DNA from: Sulfitobacter sp. F26169L | GTDB lineage: Bacteria; Pseudomonadota; Alphaproteobacteria; Rhodobacterales; Rhodobacteraceae | Direction: 5' to 3' | NCBI RefSeq assembly: GCF_026410285.1 | Contig: NZ_JAPMLP010000001.1 | Location: forward strand, 558,001 to 622,000 | Length of the DNA: 64,000 nt | Shown: positions 8,961 to 17,984 of the stretch, piece after piece | How positions within the stretch are numbered: position 1 is the first letter of the stretch | Layout of the letters: each line of letters begins with the position of its first letter | Notes under the pieces: model-generated | The model's input: only the letters and a program-made list of their open reading frames with translations | What the model was told of the DNA's origin: nothing | The model's database searches: none | Translations under genes and position numbers: made by a program

Positions 8961-10169
8961 TCAGTCAACGCGCTCAAGGATCAGCGCGACACCCTGACCG
9001 ACACCGACACACATCGTACACAGGGCATACCGTCCGCCCGTGCGCTGCAACTGATAGGCCGCTGTCAGCACCAGACGCGCGCCCGACATGCCCAGCGGAT
9101 GGCCGATGGCAATTGCGCCGCCGTTGGCGTTTACGTGGGGCGCATCATCGGCCACACCCAGCGCGCGCAGGGTCGCAATCCCTTGCGATGCAAACGCCTC
9201 GTTCAGTTCGATCACGTCCATCTGATCAATGGTCAGGCCAGCACGCTTCAGCACCTTTTCCGCCGCCGGGATCGGCCCGATGCCCATTATACGGGGTGCC
9301 ACACCTGCGGCTGACATTGCCACCACCCGCGCCATCGGCTTCAGGCCGTGTTGCGATGCGGCCGCTTCGGATGCGATCAGCATTGCCGCCGCACCATCGT
9401 TTACACCCGATGCGTTGCCTGCGGTGACCGTTTTGTCCGCCCCATTAATGCCGCGCAACTTGGCCAGCGCGGCGGCGTCTGTTTGGGGGCGGGGGTGTTC
9501 GTCACGGTCAACGATCTTTGGATCGCCCTTGCGCTGCGGAATCGTGACGGGCGCGATTTCCTGTTCGAAAACACCCGCGGCATCCGCAGCAGCCCAGCGT
9601 TGCTGGCTGCGCAGGGCAAAGGCGTCCTGATCCTCGCGGCTGACGCCGTAATCATCGGCCACATTGTCCGCGGTTTCGGGCATCGAATCGACGCCGAATT
9701 GCTCTTTCATTTTTTTGTTAACAAACCGCCAGCCGATGGTTGTATCATAGACGGCGTTGTTGCGGCCAAATGCGGTTTCGGCTTTCGGCATGACAAACGG
9801 CGCACGGCTCATGCTCTCTACGCCGCCGGCAATGGCCAGATCCATATCACCTGCGCGGATGGCGCGCGCGGCGGTTCCGACAGCATCCAATCCTGACGCA
9901 CACAGACGGTTTACGGTAATTCCGGGCACATCGACGGGCAGACCCGCGAGCAATGCGGCCATGCGCGCCACGTTGCGGTTGTCTTCGCCCGCCTGATTGG
10001 CGCAGCCCATAACGACATCGTCAATGCGCGCCCAATCGACATCGGGGTTGCGTGCCATGAGCGCTGCCAATGGTGCCGCCGCCAGATCATCGGTACGCAC
10101 CGGTGATAGGGCGCCGCCATAGCGCCCGATGGGGGTGCGCACCGCGTCGCAGATAAAGGCATCGGCCAT
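8961..10169 (-). CDS. paaJ: 3-oxoadipyl-CoA/3-oxo-5,6-dehydrosuberyl-CoA thiolase
   Basis: Thiolase that cleaves the beta-keto acyl-CoA intermediates of phenylacetate breakdown to acetyl-CoA and succinyl-CoA precursors. The start is the ATG encoding [19 protein letters not shown] (402 residues), preceded by AGGAG at a good distance; the frame continues upstream but without homology. Catalytic residues are visible: Cys in [11 protein letters not shown], His in [17 protein letters not shown], and Cys in [10 protein letters not shown]. It is the first gene of the paa operon. The same family includes PcaF of the beta-ketoadipate pathway, so the symbol rests on context. Confidence 0.92.
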   Translation of the reverse strand: MADAFICDAVRTPIGRYGGALSPVRTDDLAAAPLAALMARNPDVDWARIDDVVMGCANQAGEDNRNVARMAALLAGLPVDVPGITVNRLCASGLDAVGTAARAIRAGDMDLAIAGGVESMSRAPFVMPKAETAFGRNNAVYDTTIGWRFVNKKMKEQFGVDSMPETADNVADDYGVSREDQDAFALRSQQRWAAADAAGVFEQEIAPVTIPQRKGDPKIVDRDEHPRPQTDAAALAKLRGINGADKTVTAGNASGVNDGAAAMLIASEAAASQHGLKPMARVVAMSAAGVAPRIMGIGPIPAAEKVLKRAGLTIDQMDVIELNEAFASQGIATLRALGVADDAPHVNANGGAIAIGHPLGMSGARLVLTAAYQLQRTGGRYALCTMCVGVGQGVALILERVD

Positions 10170-10499
10170 GTGAGATCTCCTGATAAGTTTTCCGGTCGAA
10201 TGGTAGCGCGGGGCATCGCACGGATCAATGATTATGTTACACACTGGGTGAATATGGGATGCATAACGTAACACAAATGTTGAAATCTGCCAACAAGACC
10301 ATATTTCTGACAAACACATAACAATACGCGGTTGCCGAACATACGCCTTCGCGCCATGTTAAGGAAAACGGAGCGTACAAAGCGCCCCACCATTGAAACA
10401 GGCGGGCAAGATGCCCAAGTAACCTACCCATACAGGAAGCGGTCCAAATGTTGCCTCGATGAGGGACAGGCGCCGCTTTGCCAAGATAAGGAATAGAGC
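10170..10499. promoter_or_regulatory. Divergent intergenic region between the paa operon and lon
   Basis: A 330-base AT-rich region that must hold the promoters of both the leftward paa operon and rightward lon. No gene is seen. GTTAC at 10236-10240 and GTAAC at 10268-10272 form widely spaced inverted arms that could bind a paa regulator. Near lon, a TTGAAA-containing stretch at about 10394 resembles the upstream half of a heat-shock promoter, without a convincing downstream half. AAGGAA just before 10500 is the lon ribosome site. Element assignments are inference. Confidence 0.4.
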
Positions 10500-12911
10500 A
10501 TGCAAGAGCCTCTGAACGCGAGTTATCCGGTACTGCCATTGCGCGATATCGTCGTATTTCCCCACATGATCGTGCCTCTTTTTGTAGGGCGCGACAAATC
10601 GGTGCGCGCGCTGGAAGAAGTAATGGCCGACGACAAGCAAATCCTGCTGTCCAGCCAGATCGACCCCGGTGTCGACGACCCCGACAGCGACGGCATTTTC
10701 AAAGCCGGTGTGCTGGCGAATGTGCTGCAATTGCTGAAGCTGCCCGATGGCACCGTGAAAGTGCTTGTTGAGGGTCAGGCGCGTGTGCGCATCACCGAAT
10801 ACCTTGAAAACGACAACTTCTTCGAAGCCCGTGCAGAGTATCTGACAGAGATACCTGGCGATGCGGCGACAACCGAGGCGCTGTTGCGCTCTGTCGGTGA
10901 GGAATTTGCGCGCTATGCCAAGGTGAAAAAGAACGTCCCCGAAGAAGCGTTGAGCGCTGTGGGTGAAGCCACCGATCCCGCGCGCCTTGCCGATCTGGTT
11001 GCGGGGCATCTGGGTATCGAGGTCGAGCAAAAGCAGGACCTGCTCGAAACGCTGAGCGTGTCTGACCGCCTTGAAAAGGTTTATGGGCTGATGCAGGGCG
11101 AAATGTCTGTGTTGCAGGTCGAGAAAAAGATCAAGACCCGCGTGAAAACCCAGATGGAGAAGACCCAGCGCGAGTATTATCTGAACGAACAGATGAAAGC
11201 GATCCAGAACGAACTGGGCGACGGCGAAGACGGTAAGAACGAGGTTGCCGAACTGGAAGAGCGGGTCGCAAAGACGAAGCTGTCCAAAGAGGCGCGCGAA
11301 AAAGCCGATGCAGAGATCAAAAAGCTCAAAAACATGAGCCCGATGTCTGCGGAGGCAACCGTTGTGCGCAACTATCTCGACTGGATGCTGTCCATCCCGT
11401 GGGGCGTGAAGTCGCGCGTGAAAAAGGATCTCGGTAAGGCTGAGGCGATCCTTGATGCGGATCACTATGGCTTGGAGAAGGTCAAGGAACGGATTGTGGA
11501 ATATCTGGCCGTTCAGCAACGCTCAACCAAGATGAAAGGCCCGATTATGTGTCTGGTCGGCCCACCGGGTGTGGGTAAAACATCGCTTGGTAAATCTGTG
11601 GCCAAAGCAACGGGGCGCGAATTTATCCGCATCAGCCTCGGTGGCGTGCGCGACGAGAGTGAAATCCGTGGTCACCGCCGCACCTATATCGGCTCCATGC
11701 CCGGCAAGATCATTCAGGCGCTGAAAAAGGCGAAAACCACAAACCCGCTCATCCTGCTCGACGAGATCGACAAGATGGGGCAGGATTTCCGTGGTGATCC
11801 GGCTTCCGCGATGCTTGAAGTGCTTGATCCGGAACAGAACTCCACATTTGTGGATCACTACATGGAGGTTGAATACGACCTTTCGAACGTGATGTTCCTG
11901 ACTACGTCCAACAGCTATAACATGCCGGGGCCGTTGCTGGACCGGATGGAGATTATTCCGCTGTCGGGCTACACCGAGGACGAAAAGCGCGAGATTGCCA
12001 AGCAACATCTGGTGCAAAAGCAGATCAAGAACCACGGCTTGAAAGCCAAAGAATTCTCGATCGAGGATTCTGCGCTGACAGGCATGATCCGCTATTACAC
12101 CCGCGAAGCAGGGGTGCGGAATCTTGAGCGTGAAATCGCCAAGGTTGCGCGCAAAGCGCTGACCAAGATCATCCGCAAGGAGGTCGAAACTGTCACAGTG
12201 ACGGGCGATAACCTTCATGAATTCCTGGGCGTGCAAAAGCATCGCTATGGTCTGGCCGAAGAAGAAAACCAGATTGGTGTTGTGACTGGGCTTGCCTATA
12301 CTTCTGTCGGCGGAGAGCTGTTGCACATCGAAGCGCTGCGCCTGCCGGGCAAGGGGCGGATGAAGACCACGGGTAAACTCGGCGATGTTATGAAAGAAAG
12401 CATCGATGCGGCCAGTTCTTATGTACGCTCGATCAGCCCGAGCCTTGGTGTCAAGCCGCCGGTGTTCGACACGATCGACATCCACGTGCACGTCCCCGAC
12501 GGGGCAACCCCGAAGGACGGGCCAAGTGCCGGTCTGGCAATGGTCACCTCGATTGTATCGGTTCTGACGAAGATCCCTGTTCGCAAGGACATCGCGATGA
12601 CCGGCGAGGTATCGCTGCGCGGTAATGCAATGCCTATCGGCGGTTTGAAGGAAAAACTGTTGGCGGCGCTGCGTGGCGGCATCAAGACCGTGCTGATTCC
12701 GCAGGAGAACGAAAAAGACATGGCCGAAATCCCTGACAATGTGAAAGAGGGGCTGACGATCATTCCTGTTAAACACGTCTCCGAAGTGTTGAAGCACGCG
12801 CTGGTATCCGAACCGGTTGCAGTTGAATGGGACGAAGCCGCCGAAGAAGCCGCAGCAGCCGCGGCGTTGGCAGCCAAATCAGGTCAAGGTGACAGCGCTA
12901 CAGCGCATTGA
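10500..12911 (+). CDS. lon: ATP-dependent Lon protease
   Basis: Cytoplasmic AAA+ serine protease that degrades misfolded and regulatory proteins. The 803 residues contain the N-terminal substrate domain (LPLRDIVVFPHMIVPLFVGR), a coiled-coil linker near residues 190-300, the AAA+ module with Walker A GPPGVGKTSLGKS (about 353) and Walker B ILLDEIDKM, and the protease domain. The catalytic dyad is Ser676 in PKDGPSAG and Lys719 in GGLKEKLLAA, with the 43-residue spacing of E. coli Lon. The C-terminal tail is Ala/Glu-rich. AAGGAA precedes the ATG and a clear terminator follows. Confidence 0.98.
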   Translation: MQEPLNASYPVLPLRDIVVFPHMIVPLFVGRDKSVRALEEVMADDKQILLSSQIDPGVDDPDSDGIFKAGVLANVLQLLKLPDGTVKVLVEGQARVRITEYLENDNFFEARAEYLTEIPGDAATTEALLRSVGEEFARYAKVKKNVPEEALSAVGEATDPARLADLVAGHLGIEVEQKQDLLETLSVSDRLEKVYGLMQGEMSVLQVEKKIKTRVKTQMEKTQREYYLNEQMKAIQNELGDGEDGKNEVAELEERVAKTKLSKEAREKADAEIKKLKNMSPMSAEATVVRNYLDWMLSIPWGVKSRVKKDLGKAEAILDADHYGLEKVKERIVEYLAVQQRSTKMKGPIMCLVGPPGVGKTSLGKSVAKATGREFIRISLGGVRDESEIRGHRRTYIGSMPGKIIQALKKAKTTNPLILLDEIDKMGQDFRGDPASAMLEVLDPEQNSTFVDHYMEVEYDLSNVMFLTTSNSYNMPGPLLDRMEIIPLSGYTEDEKREIAKQHLVQKQIKNHGLKAKEFSIEDSALTGMIRYYTREAGVRNLEREIAKVARKALTKIIRKEVETVTVTGDNLHEFLGVQKHRYGLAEEENQIGVVTGLAYTSVGGELLHIEALRLPGKGRMKTTGKLGDVMKESIDAASSYVRSISPSLGVKPPVFDTIDIHVHVPDGATPKDGPSAGLAMVTSIVSVLTKIPVRKDIAMTGEVSLRGNAMPIGGLKEKLLAALRGGIKTVLIPQENEKDMAEIPDNVKEGLTIIPVKHVSEVLKHALVSEPVAVEWDEAAEEAAAAAALAAKSGQGDSATAH

Positions 12912-12932
12912 TCACCCGACATTCTGAAACAG

Positions 12933-12963
12933 AAAGCCCCGCAATTGACTGCGGGGCTTTTTG
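12933..12963 (+). terminator. Rho-independent terminator of lon
   Basis: AAAGCCCCGC and GCGGGGCTTT form a perfect 10-base-pair stem around a short loop, followed by a T run, 21 bases after the lon stop codon. Confidence 0.92.
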
Positions 12964-13014
12964 CATTTCAAAGGCCCTCACCCTGGCAGGGGCGGGGCCG
13001 GATCGTTATTAGGA

Positions 13015-13197
13015 TCAGTCTGTGAGGATTGGCAATGCCATCAGCAGTGCCAGAAGCGCGACTGTGACAGTTCCGCTGCTGGAGCTTGATGCTTCCTGAA
13101 CGATCACCGGCGCTTCGATAATCGGATCCGCCAGCGAACCGGCGGATACAGCAGTGGTGAAGGCAGCCAAGGCCAGCAAAGTTGTAATGATCTTCAT
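13015..13197 (-). CDS. Small secreted or membrane-anchored protein of unknown function
   Basis: A 60-residue protein with a typical signal peptide (MKIITTLLALAAFTTAVSAG), a short Ser-rich linker (QEASSSSSGTV) and a C-terminal hydrophobic segment ALLALLMALPILTD. This layout places it in the inner membrane or exported. Similar mini-proteins are common in Rhodobacterales, but no function is recognised. It stands alone between the lon terminator and the divergent HU-like gene. Confidence 0.7.
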   Translation of the reverse strand: MKIITTLLALAAFTTAVSAGSLADPIIEAPVIVQEASSSSSGTVTVALLALLMALPILTD

Positions 13198-13331
13198 GTT
13201 ATACCCCAGTTAGTGTTGAGCGCTCTGTTTCCCTCTAAATGTTGCGCACGTCAAGGTGGCTGGATTTTTGCGTAGGAACGATATAACGTGAAAAGAAAAA
13301 ACAAACCTTGAGTGAAAGAGCAGGAAAATCC

Positions 13332-13796
13332 ATGCCACGTTCGTCCAAATCGACGTCAAAATCGTCTTCGTCAAAATCATCGACCTCGAAACTGAATTCG
13401 CAAGCGCCACAGGCCGCTGCGGTAACAGGTATCGACACCTCAAGCACTCCAAAGGGGGCACCGGTGCAACCTGCTGTTGTTGATACCCTTTCTCCCGTTG
13501 TCGTCAGCAACGAGCTGCGCAAGAAAGAGCTGTTTGATCTGGTGGTTGAGCGTTCCGGCATGAAGAAAAAGGACGTGAAGCCCGTTGTCGAAGCCATGCT
13601 TGCCGTGTTGGGGGATGCACTGGCCGAGCAGCGCGAGATGAACTTGCAGCCCTTGGGCAAGATGAAAGTCCAACGCGGTAAAGAATTGGCTGACGGGCGC
13701 GCATTGGTTCTGAAGCTGCGCCAGAAATCAGCAAAGTTGAATGCAACGCCGGATACTCCCGAGTCGAATCCATCGATTCTGCCCGCTGCCGAATAA
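13332..13796 (+). CDS. HU-family DNA-binding protein with Ser/Lys-rich N-terminal tail
   Basis: Nucleoid-associated protein. The C-terminal half (about residues 65-145) has the HU/IHF fold signature LRKKELFDLVVERSGMKKKD followed by the dimer-forming strand region PLGKMKVQRGKELADGR. The first 60 residues are low-complexity, dominated by Ser, Lys, Thr and Ala, and probably disordered with DNA-contacting charge. The ATG at 13332 follows GCAGGA; an upstream TTG at 13308 is less likely. Total 154 residues against about 90 for classic HU, so this is a tailed variant. Confidence 0.85.
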   Translation: MPRSSKSTSKSSSSKSSTSKLNSQAPQAAAVTGIDTSSTPKGAPVQPAVVDTLSPVVVSNELRKKELFDLVVERSGMKKKDVKPVVEAMLAVLGDALAEQREMNLQPLGKMKVQRGKELADGRALVLKLRQKSAKLNATPDTPESNPSILPAAE

Positions 13797-13935
13797 TGCA
13801 CGGCAGCTACGGTTTCCCTGATTGACAGATCCCATCACTGCCGGAGCGGCTTGTCCGGTGGTGGTGTGATCGGGTTGTCAGGCGCGCGCCAATTGCCAGA
13901 CCACTCTTATTTCCCCATCAGATAGAGGCTCTCAC

Positions 13936-14511
13936 GTGCCGAATTACCCCGAGCTATACGTGCTGCGCCACGGTGAAACAGAGTGGAACGCGCAAGGGCG
14001 TATGCAGGGCGGGCTGAATTCTCCGCTGACAGAGGTGGGCCGCCAGCAGGCGATCCGGCAGGGGCAGATCATGCAGTCGAAGTCGCTTGCAGAATTTGTG
14101 ATTCTCAGCAGTCCGCAGGGCCGCGCGTTTGAAACCGCAGCAATTGCCCTGGCGGGGCAGGTGGCGGAGCTGCATACTGATGAGCGCCTGCGCGAAATCG
14201 GGGTGGGCGACTGGGCCGGAGAATTGCGCAGCGATCTATTGATCGGCAAACCATATATCGACGGACCGGACGGTGCGCTGGAGCTTTACGAGGATGCACC
14301 AAGGGGCGAGGGATTCGCCGCGCTGGAGCAACGCTGTATGGGTTTTCTGGACAGTCTTACCGGCCCCGCCGTATTGGTGACGCATGGAATTACATCGCGG
14401 ATGATCCGCGCAATCGTGACAGGTAAAGGGCGCGCAGGCGTTGCAAATATGGGGGGTGGACAGGGTGTTGTGTACCACTTGAAAAATTCTCTGCAAAAAC
14501 GTCTCGAATGA
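13936..14511 (+). CDS. Histidine phosphatase family protein (phosphoglycerate mutase-like)
   Basis: A 191-residue member of the phosphohistidine phosphatase superfamily. The catalytic motif LRHGETEWN lies at about residues 9-17 and the second histidine in VLVTHGITSRMIR near residue 150. It starts with GTG at 13936 behind AGAGG. The family includes phosphoglycerate mutases and varied small-molecule phosphatases, so the substrate is open. It is followed directly by a tRNA cluster. Confidence 0.88.
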   Translation: MPNYPELYVLRHGETEWNAQGRMQGGLNSPLTEVGRQQAIRQGQIMQSKSLAEFVILSSPQGRAFETAAIALAGQVAELHTDERLREIGVGDWAGELRSDLLIGKPYIDGPDGALELYEDAPRGEGFAALEQRCMGFLDSLTGPAVLVTHGITSRMIRAIVTGKGRAGVANMGGGQGVVYHLKNSLQKRLE

Positions 14512-14552
14512 GGCTTGCCATAGCTGAAATCTTTGACTAAACCGCCGCTATC

Positions 14553-14628
<76 letters not shown>

Positions 14629-14682
14629 TTCTCCCTTATCGGGAGAAGATACATATCCTCCGAACCGGAGGCACTCTATCGC

Positions 14683-14759
14683 GCGGTTGTAGCTCAGCTG
14701 GTTAGAGTATCGGCCTGTCACGCCGAGGGTCGCGGGTTCGAGCCCCGTCAACCGCGCCA
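14683..14759 (+). tRNA. tRNA-Asp (anticodon GTC), copy 1
   Basis: A 77-base cloverleaf with acceptor arms GCGGTTG and CAACCGC, anticodon loop CTGTCAC (anticodon GTC), T-arm GTTCGAGC, and an encoded CCA. It is nearly identical to the copy at 15318, from which it differs in one D-loop and one T-arm base. Confidence 0.97.
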
Positions 14760-14887
14760 CTTTCACAACACTTCTCAAACCTTCTATTATCGTTGCCCGC
14801 ACAGGGCTATTTCCTGCCGATTGCAAGACATAACTTGAACAGGCGCGGCGATGGTCTATCCTTAGATTAGTGAGAAGGAGGCAAATT

Positions 14888-15208
14888 ATGCCGGAACTTA
14901 TCCGTTTCTATATCAAAAATTGCATCATCGGCTTTGGACTCGCTGCTGTGTTTACAGGGGCGATTATGTGGTTCAACGTGGCCAACCTGTGGCATCTTAT
15001 CAGCACATCAGACATCGGCATACTGGCCGTGATTGTGTTCTGGGTGCTGAACGGGATCGTATTTGCCGGTGTGCAGTTCGCCGTGGCAATTATGTTGATG
15101 GCGGATCCTGAGGACAAAGACGAAGGACCACGCAAGGGACTGGGTGTGCCGGTGCGTATCCCCGCGGAAGCCACAAGCGGCGCAGCGCGCGACAACCTGT
15201 TCAAATAG
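14888..15208 (+). CDS. Small integral membrane protein of unknown function
   Basis: A 106-residue protein with two predicted transmembrane segments: about residues 8-30 (IKNCIIGFGLAAVFTGAIMW) and 44-70 (GILAVIVFWVLNGIVFAGVQ). A short acidic and then basic cytoplasmic tail follows. The ATG at 14888 has a strong GGAGG site; an upstream in-frame codon at 14870 lies before it. It sits between the two tRNA-Asp genes. No function is recognised. Confidence 0.8.
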   Translation: MPELIRFYIKNCIIGFGLAAVFTGAIMWFNVANLWHLISTSDIGILAVIVFWVLNGIVFAGVQFAVAIMLMADPEDKDEGPRKGLGVPVRIPAEATSGAARDNLFK

Positions 15209-15317
15209 CCGCTGCAAAGAAATGTCGTCACAAGCAAACTAACCTCTTGACCCGTTGGGGTGGTTGCAATATCCCGCACAGACACCTCGGCGGCATACGC
15301 TGGCGGGGATGCAGTGG

Positions 15318-15394
15318 GCGGTTGTAGCTCAGTTGGTTAGAGTATCGGCCTGTCACGCCGAGGGTCGCGGGTTCGAGTCCCGTCAACCGCGCCA
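15318..15394 (+). tRNA. tRNA-Asp (anticodon GTC), copy 2
   Basis: A 77-base cloverleaf with acceptor GCGGTTG/CAACCGC, anticodon GTC in CTGTCAC, T-arm GTTCGAGT, and an encoded CCA. A terminator follows 12 bases later. It is a second, almost identical tRNA-Asp gene 635 bases downstream of the first. Confidence 0.97.
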
Positions 15395-15405
15395 CCGCTG
15401 CTTTC

Positions 15406-15432
15406 AAAAGGCTCCCTTTAGGGGGCCTTTTT
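15406..15432 (+). terminator. Terminator downstream of the second tRNA-Asp
   Basis: AAAGGCTCCC pairs with GGGGGCCTTT (one G-T wobble) around a TTTA loop and is followed by Ts. It also lies just beyond the stop of the leftward sulfotransferase-like gene and could serve both sides. Confidence 0.8.
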
Positions 15433-15437
15433 GCATT

Positions 15438-16241
15438 TCAGGGCATGAAACCAAACCCGGCTTCGATCTGCGGATCAAGCTGGCTGTGCATCCACTCGAT
15501 GTCAGCGGGGTCCCATGTGTCTGGGGCAGGAGCGCGGTCTGCTACGGCGGCGGTCCAGCGGTTGCCCATTCGGCGGCCAACAGGGGTATAGCCCTGCGCC
15601 GTGAACGACAGGCCGAAAGTAGCGGCAAGATCGTCGAGAAACGCCTCGGGCGCTGCATTGAACGCATCAAGCGAGACATACACCACGGACGCCCCCCGTT
15701 CAGGCAAGCCTAGTAGAGCACGGTGTTTCAGATTGCGCATGGCAAAGATGTTTTCAAACCGTGCGCCTGTTACCGGATGGCGGTCCCACTGCAATTCTTC
15801 GCCAAGCGGATGAAGGCGCGGCGCGATCCCGTCGAAATGGCCCAGCTTGTCCACATAGGAATGCCACGGGCTGCGCAGAAAGTCCTGAAATCCGAGCGAT
15901 TGCATAGAAGGGGCGGCATGCCACGGACGTTTGTAGAGCGAGTGGGCCCATTTCTGCGGCGCGCGCACAGCACAGATGGTGAGAAACGTTGGCGGCAGGG
16001 CGATCATGGCGGGGACACCGTGTTTCCATCCCAACGCTTCTGTGCGTTTGATCTGAAGGGCGTCCTGCACTGTCTTGCGGATGATGTTGGTGCCGCAGCC
16101 GCGCTCGCCCAGTACCTGAAACCTGTCGAACGGCCCATCGGTCGATTTATGAAAATGCCAGCCTGTTTTTGCCATATCAGCAGACAAAACCCCCAAGAAA
16201 TCGCTAAAACCTGAGGGGTCGGGGGCGTGGACCATTGTCAT
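15438..16241 (-). CDS. Sulfotransferase-like protein
   Basis: A 267-residue protein that looks like a P-loop sulfotransferase. An early strand-loop FQVLGERGCGTNIIRKTV (about residues 40-58) fits the 5'-phosphosulfate loop. LTICAVRAPQKWAHSLYKRPW (about 90-112) matches the Arg/Ser-containing 3'-phosphate binding segment. A C-terminal GRRMGNRW motif follows the fold order. Such enzymes move sulfate from PAPS to carbohydrates or other acceptors. No specific substrate can be named. It is divergent from the glycosyltransferase at 16320, suggesting a shared surface-glycan role. Confidence 0.6.
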   Translation of the reverse strand: MTMVHAPDPSGFSDFLGVLSADMAKTGWHFHKSTDGPFDRFQVLGERGCGTNIIRKTVQDALQIKRTEALGWKHGVPAMIALPPTFLTICAVRAPQKWAHSLYKRPWHAAPSMQSLGFQDFLRSPWHSYVDKLGHFDGIAPRLHPLGEELQWDRHPVTGARFENIFAMRNLKHRALLGLPERGASVVYVSLDAFNAAPEAFLDDLAATFGLSFTAQGYTPVGRRMGNRWTAAVADRAPAPDTWDPADIEWMHSQLDPQIEAGFGFMP

Positions 16242-16319
16242 CTTGCGTCTCTCGCGGCTAACTGCATGTGCACTCCGCAGTGTGATGAATTTGGCGGGGA
16301 AAGAAAAGAAGGAAGAGGC

Positions 16320-17192
16320 ATGCAGACAGTTGCCGCGGTAACAATGGTGCGCGACGACGCATTTTTTCTGAAGGCGTGGTTAAGGCATTATGGCGATCTG
16401 TTTGGCCGTCAAAATTGTTATGTGATCAACCACGGCTACGGTGCGGAAGTGGCCGAACTGGCGGTTGGGTGCAACATCATCGGCATCCCCGGTGATCCGC
16501 ACAAGAATTTCGATGTGAAACGCTGGGGTTTGCTCAACAATCTTGTGGGCGGCCTGCGTAAATATTACCGTCACGTAATTGTGGGCGATGTGGATGAACT
16601 GGTTGTCGTTGATCCTGCCAGTGGCAAGAACCTGTTGCAATACCTTGAAGATGCACCGGAAAAACGCATTCTGACCCCGCTGGGGCTGGAGGTGATCCAC
16701 CGTGTCGACATTGAACCCGAGGAGATCACGGATCACATCATCGGGCCGCGCCGCTATGTGCGCCCTGCGCCGCATTACTCCAAACCCTGCGTTGTGTCCG
16801 CACCGGCCAAAATTGCACGCGGCGGGCATTTTACACAATATCCCAAATTGCACACGCCGGATGATCTATATCTGTTTCATCTGAAGTTCTGCGATTTCTC
16901 GCAATATGCTGGTGCGATGGATCGGCGTAATTCGATAACGCAGAGTATGGGTGACGATATCAAGGGCACGTCGATCGGGCGCCATTGGTTCGGGGCCGCG
17001 CGCGGTGAGGATCGCGAAGTATTCGAGGCGTTTTCAGACCTGAAGCTTGAGGACGGCTTTGATCTGGGCTTTATGCGCAAGCGGATGCAGCGATCATTCA
17101 AACCACGCGGCGATACCGGATTTTACGAATTCAACCGCCCCGCCTTTGATACACAGTATCAGTTGCCGGAACGGTTTATCGGTGTGATCTAG
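16320..17192 (+). CDS. Glycosyltransferase family 2-like protein
   Basis: A 290-residue protein with a GT-A type beginning (VAAVTMVRDDAFFLKAWLRH) and a metal-binding DxD-type motif in VIVGDVDELVVVD at about residue 88. It likely adds a sugar to a surface or secreted glycan. The ATG at 16320 has GGAAGAGG before it; an upstream in-frame region to 16227 has no homology. The conserved His/Trp-rich C-terminal half (LFHLKFCDFSQY) is typical of roseobacter members. The acceptor is unknown. Confidence 0.78.
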   Translation: MQTVAAVTMVRDDAFFLKAWLRHYGDLFGRQNCYVINHGYGAEVAELAVGCNIIGIPGDPHKNFDVKRWGLLNNLVGGLRKYYRHVIVGDVDELVVVDPASGKNLLQYLEDAPEKRILTPLGLEVIHRVDIEPEEITDHIIGPRRYVRPAPHYSKPCVVSAPAKIARGGHFTQYPKLHTPDDLYLFHLKFCDFSQYAGAMDRRNSITQSMGDDIKGTSIGRHWFGAARGEDREVFEAFSDLKLEDGFDLGFMRKRMQRSFKPRGDTGFYEFNRPAFDTQYQLPERFIGVI

Positions 17193-17233
17193 GCGGCAGG
17201 GCAGGCAACAGATGGCCAGACCTGTCGCTCTAT

Positions 17234-17977
17234 TCAATCGCGTTTTTCGGCCACCAGCGCCTGCATTTGGTCCAGCGGCAGATAACCGCGCAGCAATTCG
17301 TCCTGCATAACAAAGGTAGGCGTGCCGGAAATGGCCAGTTTGCCCGCCAGTTCGCGCGTTTGCGCGATTTCAGCGGTGACTTCATCGCTGTCCATCCGCG
17401 CTTCTATCGCGTCCATATCCAGCCCAAAGGTATTGCCCAGCCTGCGCAGGGATTGCAGGGTGATATCGCCCTGAAAGCTCATAAGCGCATCGCCTACGGA
17501 TTTATAGCTGTCGCCGCCTGCAACCTGTTTCACAGCCACCGCAAAGCGTGAGGCCAGCACGGAGGCATCGCCCAGGATGGGCAGTTCTTTTACGATCAGT
17601 TTGATGTCGCCGTCGGTTTCCAACAATTCGGCCACTTCGCCATGCGCGCGCTTGCAATAGCCGCAGCGGTAATCAAGGAATTCAACCAGCACGATATCAC
17701 CCTCGGGGTTGCCACCAACCCAAGAATATCCGTCGTCAAAGATCGCACCCGCGTGTTGCGTGACCAGATCGATATCGGCCTGCGCCTGATTTTGCGCTTC
17801 GCGGTTTTGCAGGATTTCAACCGCCTGCATAATCACTTCGGGATTTTCAAACAGATAGGCGCGTACTTCCGCGCGAAACAGGGCGCGCTCCTCGTCGGTC
17901 ATCTCTTTGAGATCGGCAGCAGAGGTGCCGGTGGCGAGGGCACCCAGCAGCGCAGTGGTGGCAAGAAGGCGTTTCAT
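17234..17977 (-). CDS. DsbA/Com1-family periplasmic thiol:disulfide protein
   Basis: A 247-residue exported thioredoxin-fold protein. The signal peptide is MKRLLATTALLGALATGTSA. A helical N-terminal extension (about residues 25-80) precedes the redox motif CGYCK in VEFLDYRCGYCKRAHGE. The cis-Pro loop is SGTPTFVM near residue 220. It probably forms or isomerises disulfides in envelope proteins. The start follows the family signal peptide, not the longer frame to 18016. It lies just downstream of the M48 protease on the same strand, so the two may be co-transcribed. Confidence 0.9.
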   Translation of the reverse strand: MKRLLATTALLGALATGTSAADLKEMTDEERALFRAEVRAYLFENPEVIMQAVEILQNREAQNQAQADIDLVTQHAGAIFDDGYSWVGGNPEGDIVLVEFLDYRCGYCKRAHGEVAELLETDGDIKLIVKELPILGDASVLASRFAVAVKQVAGGDSYKSVGDALMSFQGDITLQSLRRLGNTFGLDMDAIEARMDSDEVTAEIAQTRELAGKLAISGTPTFVMQDELLRGYLPLDQMQALVAEKRD

Positions 17978-17984
17978 AGTTGGC

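Noticed and set aside
11523-12797. 424-codon minus-strand open frame inside lon
   Set aside because: It is antisense to a complete, motif-verified Lon protease and shows no protein-like features.
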